From the NCBI GenBank assembly GCA_025642065.1, contig JAODUP010000316.1:450001-514000 (forward strand): a DNA stretch of 64,000 nucleotides. The letters run 5' to 3'. A model generated the notes under the pieces. It was not told the DNA's origin. It did no database searches and worked only from the letters and a program-made list of their open reading frames with translations. Each line of letters starts with the position of its first letter. The first letter of the stretch is position 1. Made by a program: the position numbers and the translations under genes. Positions 24,271-38,709 of this stretch are shown here, piece after piece. The stretch comes from Paralvinella palmiformis (taxonomy: Eukaryota; Annelida; Polychaeta; Terebellida; Alvinellidae).

Positions 24271-26554
24271 GTAAAATATATTGTCTGTTATTTTTATTAT
24301 AAAGTCAGATACATTTAAAACTATTTAAATACAAATACTTTTCATTGGGTCAAGACTTGACCATCAAGTACAGATATGTTCAAATGTAAATGTATTTAAA
24401 TACAAAGGCTTTTAACAGTACTTCAAATACTAATCTTTCTTGCCTTGTTCATTCTAATTCAGTAAATTTAAAGTTTTTGCACAAAATTACACTCCTTTTA
24501 TGATACCTTTCAAACATTCTCATTGATTATATTGGGTAGCCAAAAGGTTGTGGAAATATTAACGAGGCAACTTGATTTTTGCCTACAGCTTAAGTTAACA
24601 TGTGAAAATAATCAGACAAATGTTGATCCAGTGAGTGGTTTGACTCGTGGAACACAGATATATGTCACTTTTGTCCCAACACCTTACATCAAGGTTGAAC
24701 GTGTTTGTATATCAAGTCAAGTGTGAAATCTTGCTATTGTACTGCCACATTTGTACACATACATGAGGTTGGTTAAATGGCTGTGAGTGACCTTGAAAAG
24801 CTTCAATTTGTGATTAGATTTCAGTGACTCAGCATTAACAAGATAGGACATAATAAATTGTACCCATCAGCATGAAAAGTATAGGAATTTACTGCTTACA
24901 TTAAAAAAATGTCCACGTTTGAGGTAATGCGGTCTGAGTTTAGGGGGTTGAGGGGGGGTTGAACTTAGGATTATTCTGTTTATGCATATTTTGTACTATT
25001 TTAACCACTAAAAGGTTAAATTTCCACTAAGATTTTGTCTTTAAGCATTGTTTGTCTTTGTCGTTAATGTCATCTGTTCGGATTATCTTTTACATAGTTA
25101 ATTTAGATTTGTCAGATGACTCAATGTTTTTGAAATTTAGTGTGTTTGATTTCATGTTTTGTTGTTTAGTTGTTCTATTATTTGAATTCAGTGCTCATCT
25201 AATTTCTAATTTTTTATCTTCTAGTTAATAGCAGTTTGATGTATTGTTATATCAGTATATTATAACGATTTAATTTAGTTGATTAAGTTTATTTTATTTG
25301 TCTTTTTTTAATCATACTATTACGTAAAAAAAATTAATCACCACTATATTGTAATATTTTATTTAACATTTAATATATATTATTCCATGTCATTTTAATA
25401 TTTTACATTTATATGTCTTGTATTGTAAAGCATTTTTGAACATGATATATTTTATGAAAAGAGTACTTTATAAATATGGTATATAATAATAATAATAATA
25501 ATGAGAAGCAAATTGTAATATACAAACAATAACAGTTTGTGTTTATGTAACATCTATTATAATAATAATGTATTGTTTATATAGAATCACACTCAACTAT
25601 TTTACATACATTTATATTATCTAAGACTCAGGTTGGTGCCTCCATGGTCTAGTAGTAGCGTGTTGGACCACAGATCACTACCACCCGTGTTCGAATCTCG
25701 GCGTGGGCATATCTGAAGGTTGTTTCATCTTTGACTTCGCTTCATTACCTTTGGAGGTCGCTCGGTCCATTTAGCATACAATGTGCACAAAAGTGGCCAT
25801 AAAACACCAATCATCATCATCATCATCATCACCTCTGACTCAGGTGTGCTTCAATCTAGCACCTACCTCAACTCCCAGAGGTGCATACAACTATTATTCA
25901 GTATTTATAACAAAAACCTTTATGGGGCAGTCTGTTAGGACAGTGGATAGAGTAATACCCCGCAAACTTCCAGCTCATGGTTCAAATCCGATTGTTTCCT
26001 CTGTTCTGAGGTTTGTCTAGATCTCAGTCTTCAGCTATATATCCCAGGTGCTAGGACAAAGCATAAACGAAGCACTTACTCTGATTAAGTTTTGGTTATG
26101 CCTGATTAGAGTGTTCTCGGTACAGTTCCTTTTTATGACTTCTGGTTGTATGGATATTGTATTAAATCAACATTATTGTTATTAAACCTCAGAATGTACT
26201 AGTGTTAGATGACAATTATTTACCTATTTATTCCGCCTAAGTCGTCCGATCCATGAAGACATCTTGTATGGAGTTCTGGTCGTCGCCATCTAATATTGTC
26301 TGTTGGGCAGGCGCTGTACTTGTTGCTAACCCGAACAAGATTTATCTTGTATACCTGCAGAAATCTGTTCGCCAGAGCGTGTCTGTTACTGCGACATCAC
26401 GTCCGCCCCGTGTTTGTATTCGATGGTCCACCACCAAAACTGAAGCAAGCCAAGTTGGAAGAAAGACGTAAAATACAAATGCTTCAGGCAAAAACGGAAG
26501 AGGGTCAGTTTTGTTTTCATCCTAGGGTAGCGTGAGAAAGAGAGGAGAGGGTGA

Positions 26555-26587
<33 letters not shown>

Positions 26588-29365
26588 AACCGTGTGTGTT
26601 GTACACATAACTTAACATTCAGTTTATAGACAAACATGATTAACAATGTTATCTTGATATAATGTGAACATTTACGTGGTAACAGTTGGACAGTCGACGC
26701 CATTAGATTTTTAACGACATTCTTTCCGTTATTTGTTACTTCATCGTATTTATTCGTTATCTGGTTTCTCTCGTTCCGTAGGCGAGCCGTGTGCAGCCCC
26801 CGTCAATCGTAGATTTGCAACTCAGCAGGTAATTACTAATTATGCTAGCAGCTGTTTGTCGTAGATTTGCAACTCAGCAGGTAATTACTAATTATGCTAG
26901 CAGCTGTTTGTAATTAATGAAGATGTATTACGCGATGTTCACGTTACAGTGAATATTTAAGTACTGCATAAGTGAAGTTGAGACCATGAGTGTCTAGTAC
27001 AGTTTGACCCGATTAAATCACTAGTATTACAGTCGAAGTATTAAGATCTCACATTAAGTGGAACCATGGCTGTTACCCTTAGGACTTGCTTATGGGTACA
27101 AACATTGTTTAATAGACATTTAAATGGTTCTATTTTTGTTTTCATTTTATAATGTCAATGAAAACTTGCAACTGACTGCTAATTCTTATTTATGTATCTA
27201 ACAATTGGAAAATAGAGACTCAAAATGTGGACACACAGTTTTATGTACACATTAAGGTGTCTTTTTGTAAGAAGAAGCACACATCTACTATCTGTTCATT
27301 ATTAGTAATACATATTATTTATCTGTTGCTATTGCAAAAAGCAACAGGTAAGGCAATAAATAAGCAAGTTTTTCCAACAGCAGGTATAAACATTTTCAAG
27401 TTTGGTGACCATGACTAGAAGTTATTTGATCTATCATAGATTATTTCTACCAAATGGTTTGATTTTAACATCTTCCAACACTAAACGTTTTGGTAGTTAA
27501 ATTTGCTGTATCAGAATTAAGTAAATATAATATTCAGACTAATTAAAATGATTTCCAAAACATCCACATTTAAGGAATCTTGCTGATTTTGTTGATTTCT
27601 TCATATATTGTTGACATCTAAATTTAGACTAGTGTCAGCGTAATTCTGGCTTAAAATGTTAAAAAGAATGGAAAATTTGAAAATGGAAGCCAATGACTAA
27701 CACTGAAACTGGAATTTAATGAGCTTTAGGTTATATAATATATGGTCTCAGTCTGTCACATTATCAGTTAAATGGATTTATTTGTTTCATTTATGAAGAT
27801 TTTGTCAAATGGCTAAACGTTCTCACAGATTTGATATGTGACATCTTTTGTTACCCCAAATAGGATGAATATTGACATGCGTTTTGTTTGTAGAAATGTA
27901 TGTGTATCAGTGTCATCTTGCCTTCAGCTAAACGTTTTGATCAATAGATCATTTTTGAAAGATGCGTTAATTATCATTTTTGCAGGATTTCTTTTTTCCA
28001 GAACATTTGAAGCCATCAATCCGTTTATAATATCCTACTTCATTTTAATTAAGTGAAAGCAATAAAAACTTTTATCAATTGTTTATTTTTTTACTAGTGT
28101 TCCGACTTGTTGAATTGTCTAGGCCTTCCTCATATAACAAGTACTGGAGAGGCTGAGATGACATGTGCCCAGCTTAACCAACTTGGGGTAAGAAAGCCAT
28201 CGTATAGTTTGTTTGTCTAGAAGAAGATTTATATTCTATATCCACTGTGTTTCATATCTTTCCTGAACATTTGTTCAATTCATCACCTGCTGTATCCATA
28301 CGCAATACATATAGCCATGTTCGGCATGCAGTGATGGAATTATTATCTGCAAGCGTGACTGAGAAGATTGAAACACATACTCTTAAGTCATGGCCTTGCC
28401 ATGTCAAATGGAATCATACTGTTGAAATCCCTCTTGTACTTAGTTAAAACGTTTTTTTGTTCTTGTTTTGTTTGACCAATAAATATATCAATGCCTTGTT
28501 AGAATTGCTACCAATCCCAGACCATATCCGTTTAAAGATATACCTGACACAAGTACTAATTTAACATATCTAGTCATGTGCTAAAGCTTACTATTAAATA
28601 TTATAGATAATCCACAGTTTGCTCTGCTGTAGATGTGCCATGGAGTAATCTACATCATCACGTAAAGTGTTCTTTTGTTTTGGTTGAGGTTTGTTCCGGA
28701 TGTTCCTTACCATTATTCAAGTTAATAATTAATATTTGTTTCTGGAAGAGTAACAAATATGATCATCTGGAATGGTTTATCCTCATATGTAACTCCAAGT
28801 TTTTGGTTTCAATCTTAATAATTCGTTAATTGCTTTCAGATAATAACGTTAATACCAGTCAGCTATCTACTTCTATAATACATTGACAGCTGGTGTGTGT
28901 GTGTGGCTTTGTTTTAATAGATCATCACCTAGGTGGGAGAGGGTATTCATCACTACTTTTCACAGCACCCAGTTCTTCACTTTTTTGTTGGTACCTAAAC
29001 TGGTACATTTTTGGGTTGAGAGATAACATTAAATTGGAAAATAAGGGTAGAAATTATTTGGTTGTGAAAATGGTGTTTATGAATCACAACGTAACTCAAT
29101 TTTTGGTAAATACAAACATGCCAATAACTTGTAGAATTTATTGGCATTTTGTTTGGGGGGGGGATTTAAGGTGTTTAAATCCATCATTATAACCAAAGTC
29201 TGTTAAGAGATATGTTCATCTGTTTTTGGTTGGTGACTTTTTGAAATAAAATTGGGTGGCTTCTGTAAAGAGTACAGATTACAAGCTACTAGGGTAATAG
29301 GTCTTAGACAATTTGATGTTTTTTTGTCACCAGGTAATTTAAATTTCTGTAAAGCATAGTAATTA

Positions 29366-29407
<42 letters not shown>

Positions 29408-32400
29408 TTTTAATCAATGTAGACATATTTATTTTTTAAACTTCTGTTTTTGTTTTTGATTTAGTATTATTTACTATCATTAGGAATAAAGGGGTTTGTA
29501 TATTTTATATCTTTCGACTTAATTCTTGATCAACCGGTCAGTTACAGGACACAAATAAAACTGCTTAAAATGTGTAGAAAGTATTACCTGTACATTGTAT
29601 ATAGTTGCAATGTCAGAAATGGCCTGGATACTTTTACTTTTGGCAATTTTGTCTGGAAATAATTGTTCTCAGTCAGGGAAAGGGATCCAAATGTTAACTT
29701 ATTCATTTAAATCCAACCATCTTATAGTGTGTTCTAAAATGTAATTTTATACTACTGAAATCATAATATACAAATTACAGCATCGTTTATATGAAATACA
29801 TATAGAAACATATTTGTCATAAATGTTATTAATGTAGTAATGATATGTCGGAGATATGTACTTTTTATGCATCTGCCCTCAGTTTCAAATATACAATAAT
29901 TTCTATTTGTTAGATTGTTGATGGGTGTATTACAGAAGATAGTGATGTGTTCCTGTTTGGGGCTAAGACGGTCTACAGAAACTTCAATGTTTGCGCTGGA
30001 AAGGTAACACCTGGCATATAAAGTATTAGAATAAGACGATTGACATAAAAATGGTATCTAGAACATTAGTACACGCAATCAGAAATAATCCAGTGTTGAA
30101 GTTATAGCTGAAAACATTGTAGCTCGTTATCATAACAGAATATGTACCATTGTTTGTGTCTGTAGCTATATATTTAGTCTTACTCTGAAGGTTTCCAGTA
30201 TTATAATTTTCTCCTAATACAGAGTTTGATACATGATGTCTTTCCCAGTTTTTGACGTATATCTCTGCTTCTGGTGTACGTTAATGATTTTATATTATAG
30301 ATAAAACAACATTTATTTAAAATCAGATCTGTTATAAAGTACTGGTAATATAAAGTAATAAATTGATATTCACGACGCACTTGCTGACACTATGAGTTTG
30401 AATGACTGGGTCAACGTTTTCATGAATGACGACAATGATTCCGATTTTGAGGGAATTTAAGCCAATACTTGACCTCGATTAAATACGGTGAGCATATGCC
30501 TGAGGAAGGAATTACAGGGTCAAAAATTGGCCTCGACTTATCTGACTTATACGCGAGTATATACAGTATTTATACAACTAGCCTTGTTGTACAAATACCG
30601 TTTTACAGATTTTTTCCAAGTTTTGAAACAATCGTACAAAAGTATGTGCAGCTATTTGATTTGATTTTTTAAATTATAATATTATATTAAAATATATTAA
30701 AATACCAACATATAGTATAAAGTGAAAAAGTTTGATTCTATTGCAATGCAAGGGTGTCACATGATAAAAACTGAAACATGCTAAAAGTTGGCAACAGTCT
30801 ATAGCACATATTCACTGGCAAACAGGAGACGCTCTGAATACTGTGTGATACAAAACTGTTTAGTTGTGGTTTCCTGGCTGACTGACCAGCCCATTTAGCC
30901 TACCATGTGCACAAAAGTTGCTGTAAAACATCAATCATCATCCTGGCTGACTGAGGTCAACAATCCTCCCCTAACCCAACCCCCCCAACCCTCCCTAGGT
31001 TGTATGCATCACAGATCCCATCATTCAGGTGTCCTTAGTACAATGCGTATAATACAGTCATCTCTTAAGTTCCAGAGGGGCGCCTCCGTGGTCTAGTGGT
31101 AGCATGCTGGACCACAGATCGCTACCACCCGTGTTCAAATCCTGGCGTGGGCATATCTGAAGGTTGTTTCGTCTTTCACCTCGTCTCATTACCTTTGGAG
31201 GTCGCTCGGCCCATTTAGCCTACCCTGTGCACAAAAATTGCCATAAAACATCAATCATCATCATCATCTTAAGTTCCAGATGGTTGATAATATGGTTGAT
31301 GATGGTCATTTTGCAGAATGCCGGATTTAAAGTTGAAAATGAATAAACTCATTGATCATGAAGTGTACATTGATTTTGTAACACATTCCTTAGCAAGTTG
31401 CAGACCTGGGGGTAATAGTAACGATTACATTTTTCACAGTAATAGTAATAGTGAATCTCATTTTGAAAGTAATTGTAATAGTTGATAAAGTAATAGTAAT
31501 CCACTATTACTTAGCTATTACGTTTTGTCAGACACACAATACTTTATGCCAGATATGTCGCTGGACCGTCAAATCTCACTGTCACTTGATTGGCTGCTCA
31601 ATCAAATTGTCATTTATAATATTGTTCATTATTGATTCTGTAGCTCAGAAGCCACTCCATTTGAATCAGCCTAAGCACTGTGTACTTAACCGAATCCAAG
31701 TTGATTACCACAGGCTCCCAATTATCCCCCAATTAAGAATCTATATCTGGCATCTCTGATTAGTGAATGTTGGCATTACTTGTGCCGCTGTTCATATATA
31801 AGCTCCCTAGTTTACAGGTCCACACTATATCTTACAGCTGCTATCACTGCATTACATCTGATATACACATACTCTGATTTTTAATATATTTTATGCTTTA
31901 TCTAGCATATTATCAATAATATAGACATCCACATAAAAAAGTATAAATCACAATGGCTAAGGTATCACCTCCGAGTCATTTTGAGATGCCTACTAATACT
32001 GACGTCAACTACAAAGCCAAATGTAAACATTGTGGTTCAAGCATATCAGGCTCAGCCAAGACTATTTCCAACTTCACCACAGTATTTATTTCTAGATTAT
32101 AATATACTGTATACTGCATGTATTATATTATTATATACCACATTTGAAAAATTACAAGAAAATAAATGTAACAGTGAACACATACCGTAATCTACTATTA
32201 TAAACATACGAGAGAGCATTCACATTACTATGCAAAGGGCAATTGTATTACCTGGCATTGTTGTATACACCATCTTGCTAATCATGCTCATTCAGCCATG
32301 GAGGTACATATATGGAAATTCTTCACCTATTGGGAATTTACTAGTTGTTAAGTGTAACTAGATACAGTCAACTGAACAGTGTTGGTTTACTGGTAATATG

Positions 32401-35400
32401 TAAATTAAGTTATGTTTTGTATTATTTTATGATGAGAGTGACCCAGTAACATATAAAACTACCAGCAGTATCATTACCAATACCAATACCACTACCACCA
32501 CTACTACTACTACTACTACTAATAATAATAATAGCATTAGCAAAAATAGTAAGAAATGTAATAGTAATATATTACATTCAATATCAAGTGTAATAATAAT
32601 AGTAATAGCAATACTCAGAAGTAATAGTAATATATTACATTTCAAAGTAACTGACCCAGGTCTGGCAAGTTGCGGTACAAAAATAATGATATAGTATGGA
32701 AGTTGAACGTGAGTTGTTTACTGTTGGGGATGATCTGGATGTCAGTGACAGCAGCATCATAAATAGTTTATCACTTACCTGAGCTCCGTATCATGCTCAC
32801 CCATCAGCAGTTTATCGACTTTAATGCAGGGATCTGTCTCGGCGTATCACATGATTTGATGCTAGAGAAGCTTCCATAGAATGGAACTTGTTTTGGTGTG
32901 TGTTTAGAATTATATCTAGTTTTAGCCCGCTGACAGCATGCTATATATTATCCAACTAATATTCAGTTGGCTGATGTCCAATGGTATTTCATACTTTAAT
33001 CGGATTTATTCCAGCTTCGGAAGTTGAAATCACGGCAGAAAATGTCTGGCGAATGTTACATTTATCTCTATTTTCAGACTAATACCATCCATCGTTATGA
33101 AATGGCACAGATTGAAGAATCGACGCTGAATCTGACGCGTGAGAAGCTGATCGTCTTTGCCCTGTTAGCAGGATGTGATTACGGTGGTGGAGTTAGAGAT
33201 GTTGGAAAAGAAAAAGCAGTGAAATTACTACACAGTTGGCCATCTGATGGTGATGTTCTTCAGAGGTAACTCTCAATCACTTGTATGGGTGGCTTGTCTG
33301 ATTGACTGGCTAATTAATTTAGTTAAAAAGCCACCCCAAAATCATCTTATTAAAAATTTCTTATATTTAACATTCATTCTAATATTTCGTTGATCTGGTT
33401 GCCTAGAAACTAATTAAGCTATTACTTAAATTTAAATGTTTCAACCAAAAAACCTTTTATATATTGTTCGTAGTTATATGCCAATGTTCACCTAGTTTAC
33501 ATAAATTATGCCTAAATATAAAAATCTTCTGGTAAATTATCTAAACACATATTGCTGGTCTGGGCACTGTTCTATTGTATTCCATCTCCCAATTATATAT
33601 GTATTTATACATATGCAGGTGCTTATAAATATAGGCAGTGATAGCTCACTATTTGCAGTGAGCTCCAGTGGCCTAGCGGTTAAGTACCCGGCACTTAGTG
33701 CCAACGGTCACAGGTTCGAATCCCGTAAGAGGTCGAAACTTTTCCAGGGATTAATTTCTCGGCTCACTACATCGTGGGTGGCTGGCCACGTTAAATGGCG
33801 CTGCCGTCTCCACTGAATTATTTCAAATAAAGGGGGACGTTAAAAACCGCCTGATGACGTAAAACACTCTGGCAGTGACCACCCTCAGGGTATTTCGGCT
33901 CCATCTTTCCGTACTGCTCCCCTGTGAGTGGTGGGGGAGGAGGTTTCTCAACCACTCCAACATAGAGGCTGTGCTGATTAAGCGACAGCCTGGGGATTCT
34001 CCCCCGAACAACAAAGCCAACCGAGGGCGAATTGTCCATAACCCACACTGGCCACCTAAGCGTCATAACCTATTTGCATTATTTACTGTCAATGCAGACT
34101 GCAAGATTGGAGAACTCCAGATAATGAACTGGATCGAGTAGCCTGCTACAAAAATCTGAAGCGACCGGTACACTGTAGAAAATGTGACCATCTAGGTGAG
34201 TTACTAGTGAGTATAATGGATATATGTTTACGTAGGTTAGGTTTTGTAGATCGTTTAAAAATAAAAATTGTTTTGGAAAATATTTTATTTTTAATCCCCC
34301 ACAAAATGACAAAATGGTACAGAATACCATTTAGTGTCTGATCTTTAGTTGCCTCTTATGACATACCAGAGGTCAAAGTGGGATAATCCTAAATCTAAAT
34401 CTCGTATTGGGAATTGGTTTTTAATAGTAAAGCGCTAACAGTGACACCATGTTTAGCGTGTGTACTGTTTTATATCCATTAGAACTACTGCCACATCAGT
34501 ATTGTTGATGCTGATGATAATGATGTATTTTTTTTAATTTACAGGTACTATATCTAGCCACAGTTTAGATGGTTGCTATTTGTGTCACACCTGTGATTGC
34601 TACGACAAGAAATCATCCAGCTGGCGTCCTTGTCTTTGTCAGTGGCACAAGAGAAATAAAGAATATGCTACTAAATCTCTGGAGATCAATATCAGGAAGA
34701 AAGCATGTACCGATCCCGAATTTCCTAATAAAGAGGTAAGTGGACTTGTGGTTTGTTAGTGATGATTTATGATTGATTGGACATGGGTTAAATAACAACA
34801 TATGTATAAAATGAAAAAGACTGACAAAATAATTATAATTATAATTAGATATTTTTTTAATATGGAAAACAATCTAGTAAATGTAAAAGAAATATTTTGA
34901 ATATGGAATGACTCAATGGAGACTATAATTAGATACAAATATGCATACATCCATGGTCTAACTGGTAGCACATTGGATATCACAGATCACTACCACTTGA
35001 GTTTGAATCTCGGCGTGGGCATATCTGAAGGGTGTTTCATCTTTGGTTTCACTTCATTACCTTCGGAGGTCGCTCAGCCCATTTAGTCTACCTTTTGCAC
35101 AAAAGTGGCATTAAAACATTAATCATCAGTGTACATACTAAAAACTAGACACACACAAAAAAAAGGAATTTAGAGTCTTGGTCTTTCTGCTGATTAGTCC
35201 TTGATTGTCTGATTAGTTTGTTCTCTGGAAATGTTTGTACTGTTTATTAAATTGATCCTTTTTGTATATATATATATATATATATATATAGATCTTTATG
35301 ATGTATGTAAAACTTACCCCAAAGTGCATGTTAACAAAGAAGATGGCATTGTTGAGACCATTGACCTAAATATAAAACTAGACTGAGCAGTCAGTAGCAT

Positions 35401-38400
35401 TTGAATCGGCCACCATGACTAAATAGCTCTGACTTGCGGCAAGGGAAAAAGCAGCGTTTTGAACCTATGAATACGGACATTTATTCTGATGTGTGCATTA
35501 TAATTTGGTGTGTGCAGACAATCTGTGTTATTCCTCTCCTATTATATGCCATGAAAAATGTAAAAGTCATTTTATTAAAGTCCGTAGATCTAGTTTAATT
35601 GGGATCAAACGCCAGGGGTTGTCATACAGGCTAAATATAATAACAGTTAAGCTTAATTTCCCGCAAAAAAAAAAACCCTGCTTTAACAGCTATTTTAAAT
35701 GTGTTCCTTATACTTACTGATGAAAAGACATCCTGTTTGTATTACTTTCATGCACACAGCTTATGCAACCAATGACACAATAATAATTCACCACATTTAT
35801 AAACCTGATTTTTCCAGTCTGCGTTCCTATTTCCTCGACCGGAAGTTGGGACCTGTTTGCCTTCAAATCGGCAGCCATGTTCGGTCTAGTTTTCTTTTAG
35901 GTCAATGGTTGAGACTTAGTTGTGTCTTGCCATAGAGAACTATTTAGCTAAGGAAAGTTGAAAATATTTTTAATCCAGATCTTCCCATTAAAAGTGGGAT
36001 AGAATCTTAGACTTTATGATTTTTTAGCTTACATTTGTTTGTTACTGTTAGTCAATGTCCATGTTTCCTTATCCTCTTTAATTATTATGTGTTTCTTCAG
36101 ATTATTGAGGCATTTCTCCATCCAGAACCGGGCTTCACTGATGACTCGTTAAAGATATCTTGGACTCGACCTAGTTATGATAATATTAAGGTAACATACG
36201 GAATTGTTCATACACGAGCCTGTTTGATTTTGGAAATGTGATGCATTTAAAGGAAATAACGTATTATTTGAGTTACGAAACATCAGGACAGTTGAAATTT
36301 CCTCTAAGTTAATATGCAGTCCACAAATATAACCTTATGAACTAATGAAGCTATGGGAGTTATGTTTTTAATGTTTTCGTGGAAATGTTACCATAAAGTG
36401 TAGCTATAATATAACACTCATCAGATGAGTTCAGCCTGTTCATGATTTTAAATGTGTATGCTCTCAGATGTCATATAAATGAAAGTTTTTTTTTGATTGT
36501 CTAATTGTTAAACTCCAGATGCGTTGATGAAAGAAGTCATTAAATGTAGGAAAATTGAATAATGTTACGAGTAGAAATTACAGAAATCCTAGTGTTAAGT
36601 GTCCTCTCATTTCGAGAAAATGTAATATTATCAATAGAATGGGCCTACCTACGCTGGATAGAAATACAATGATGAAATTAAATCATCATTTACAATAAAT
36701 GTGAATGTTTATTAACAAATAAACTTTGCTGTTTGCTTCATGCAACAATAATTTCAATGAGAATGCAGCCTTAATTATTATGAATTTGCAATTTGAGCAA
36801 AGGTGAAGTTCACATTATGGAAATATACTTTACAGTTGTTTTTACAAAAAGTAGCCCTTTTTAACCAGGTCACACTTTATGTCTTTCATAGTTTAATGTA
36901 ATAGCTAACTAGTGTATGCAATATTATATGATATAAACTCTGTTGTTTATAATTATAACAAAGGTGTCTGATTCAGCAAAGTTCATTACTTCTTAACTGC
37001 CTTGGAGAATTACCTTTTTTTGTAGTCATGCCTCAGCACGTGCAAGAAAGTACCTGGTATGCGCTGCTGCCATCTTGTGAATTCGATCACCAATCATGAT
37101 GTCACAACCAGGCTGTTTTTCCGATCACATCAATATACAACTCTGATATTTGGATAAACCCTGTGTGTTTCTCATTTCTGAACAATGGTCTCATTGGAAC
37201 AGATACTGTGATACTTGTTATAGGAAGTAGCCATGTCATGTTGACATTTTCTGGGTATATAGTAAGGATGGCATCTTTCTTCAAAATCAGTTTCTTTGAA
37301 AGTTCCACATCATTTTGTTGTGACAGTTGTCATCAACAGAATGTTCACTAGATATGTATGATATGCTACCTAGGCACCATTTATCTAGTGTTTGTTTTTC
37401 GAAGATGGTAGGGGTAATTCATGAAGGGAAACCTCAATTTTAATATTGCCGTGTCTAAACAGAACACAGCACCAAACTATATTTCACAATGATCCTATAA
37501 ATTATAGTATATTTAAATATACTGGTCGTAGCACCCAGAATACAATATTAACAGTGATATCATGCTAGTTCATGCTGTAAACAAAATCAATTCCATGATG
37601 ACACAAGCAATAGCAGTGCTTACCACATAGTTATGTTTGGCTGTTGTGATGTCACAAGCTTTATCGATCTACCCGTTTTCTTGCACTGGCTTCAATTACT
37701 CCATGAGAGTGCTGTGATGCACTGTGGTCACACGTAAGAGAACTATGGTGGGTATTGTTTAACAAAATAAAATTCTAAAACTAGAAGGGAATGAAAGAAA
37801 TATTGAAAATTCAAATGTTGGAGGCCCTTAACCATCAATCGAAAAAATATAAGATAAGATTGTTCTAACTGAGTGCTACAATCATAAGCATGTAATATTA
37901 AAATAACAGAGCAGGTTCAACATAAAGTAATGTTTTAGGGACCTCAGATTACCTCAACACATGATTTTCCATTTTAGAGTTTCAGCTGAACTTGAGTTTC
38001 TTTTGAAATACAATTATTTAGGCTTGTTACTGATCTTGCATAGGACATATGGTCAAGTGGCCACTAATTGGGTAGGACTGGCATTCGAAACAACAAACCT
38101 GGAGGTTTACATCGCAATGCTCTAAACCAGTGTACTATTCAAATATCAACATTAGGATGGCTATTTCCAAACATGTCTTTACATTTAGATGGAGACAAGC
38201 TACAAGCATTGATACTGTTTAGTTGCATGATTTAGATCTACCAGATAGTCAAAGAATAAATTTAAAGATTAATTAAAGTCACAGGATCAATGCTATTTGT
38301 TTTATTTTGTGTTCATCAGGTGATTGGATTGTTGTGTTATCTCTGGTGTGATGATGTGGCTTCGATTTACCTTCAGGCATTTCTCCATGAACACTTATAC

Positions 38401-38603
38401 TGGGAAGATGATAGGATCAATAAAAAGGTGTTACCCATACTCACTTCTTGGGACCTGTCTATGACCATTAAACAGAGAAACAACGGACAGGAAATAGATT
38501 TGAAATCAGAGCCGCTGAAGTATGGATTGCCTTCTCTAGTTTTCTGAATACTTAAGTCTCTCTCTCTCTCTCTCTGTGTATCTCTCTCTCTCTCTCTCTC
38601 TGC

Positions 38604-38639
<36 letters not shown>

Positions 38640-38660
38640 CCTCTCTCTCTCTGCATATAT

Positions 38661-38709
<49 letters not shown>

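Noticed and set aside
31080..31145. Functional tRNA genes at the SINE heads
   Set aside because: Boxes A and B are present, but no acceptor stem forms and each is joined to a SINE body.
32427..32645. Leu/Val/Ile-rich minus-strand frame as a membrane protein
   Set aside because: It comes from the GTAATA and ACT triplet repeats at the hAT element end.
33818..34066. Minus-strand frames here and at 53.36-53.70 kb as related genes
   Set aside because: Both are antisense readings of SINE family B; their similarity is that of the repeat.
38290..38376. Longer GEN1 exon 10 starting at 38321
   Set aside because: It is in frame and has an AG, but the extra 19 residues break the gap-free alignment with GEN1; kept only as an alternative.
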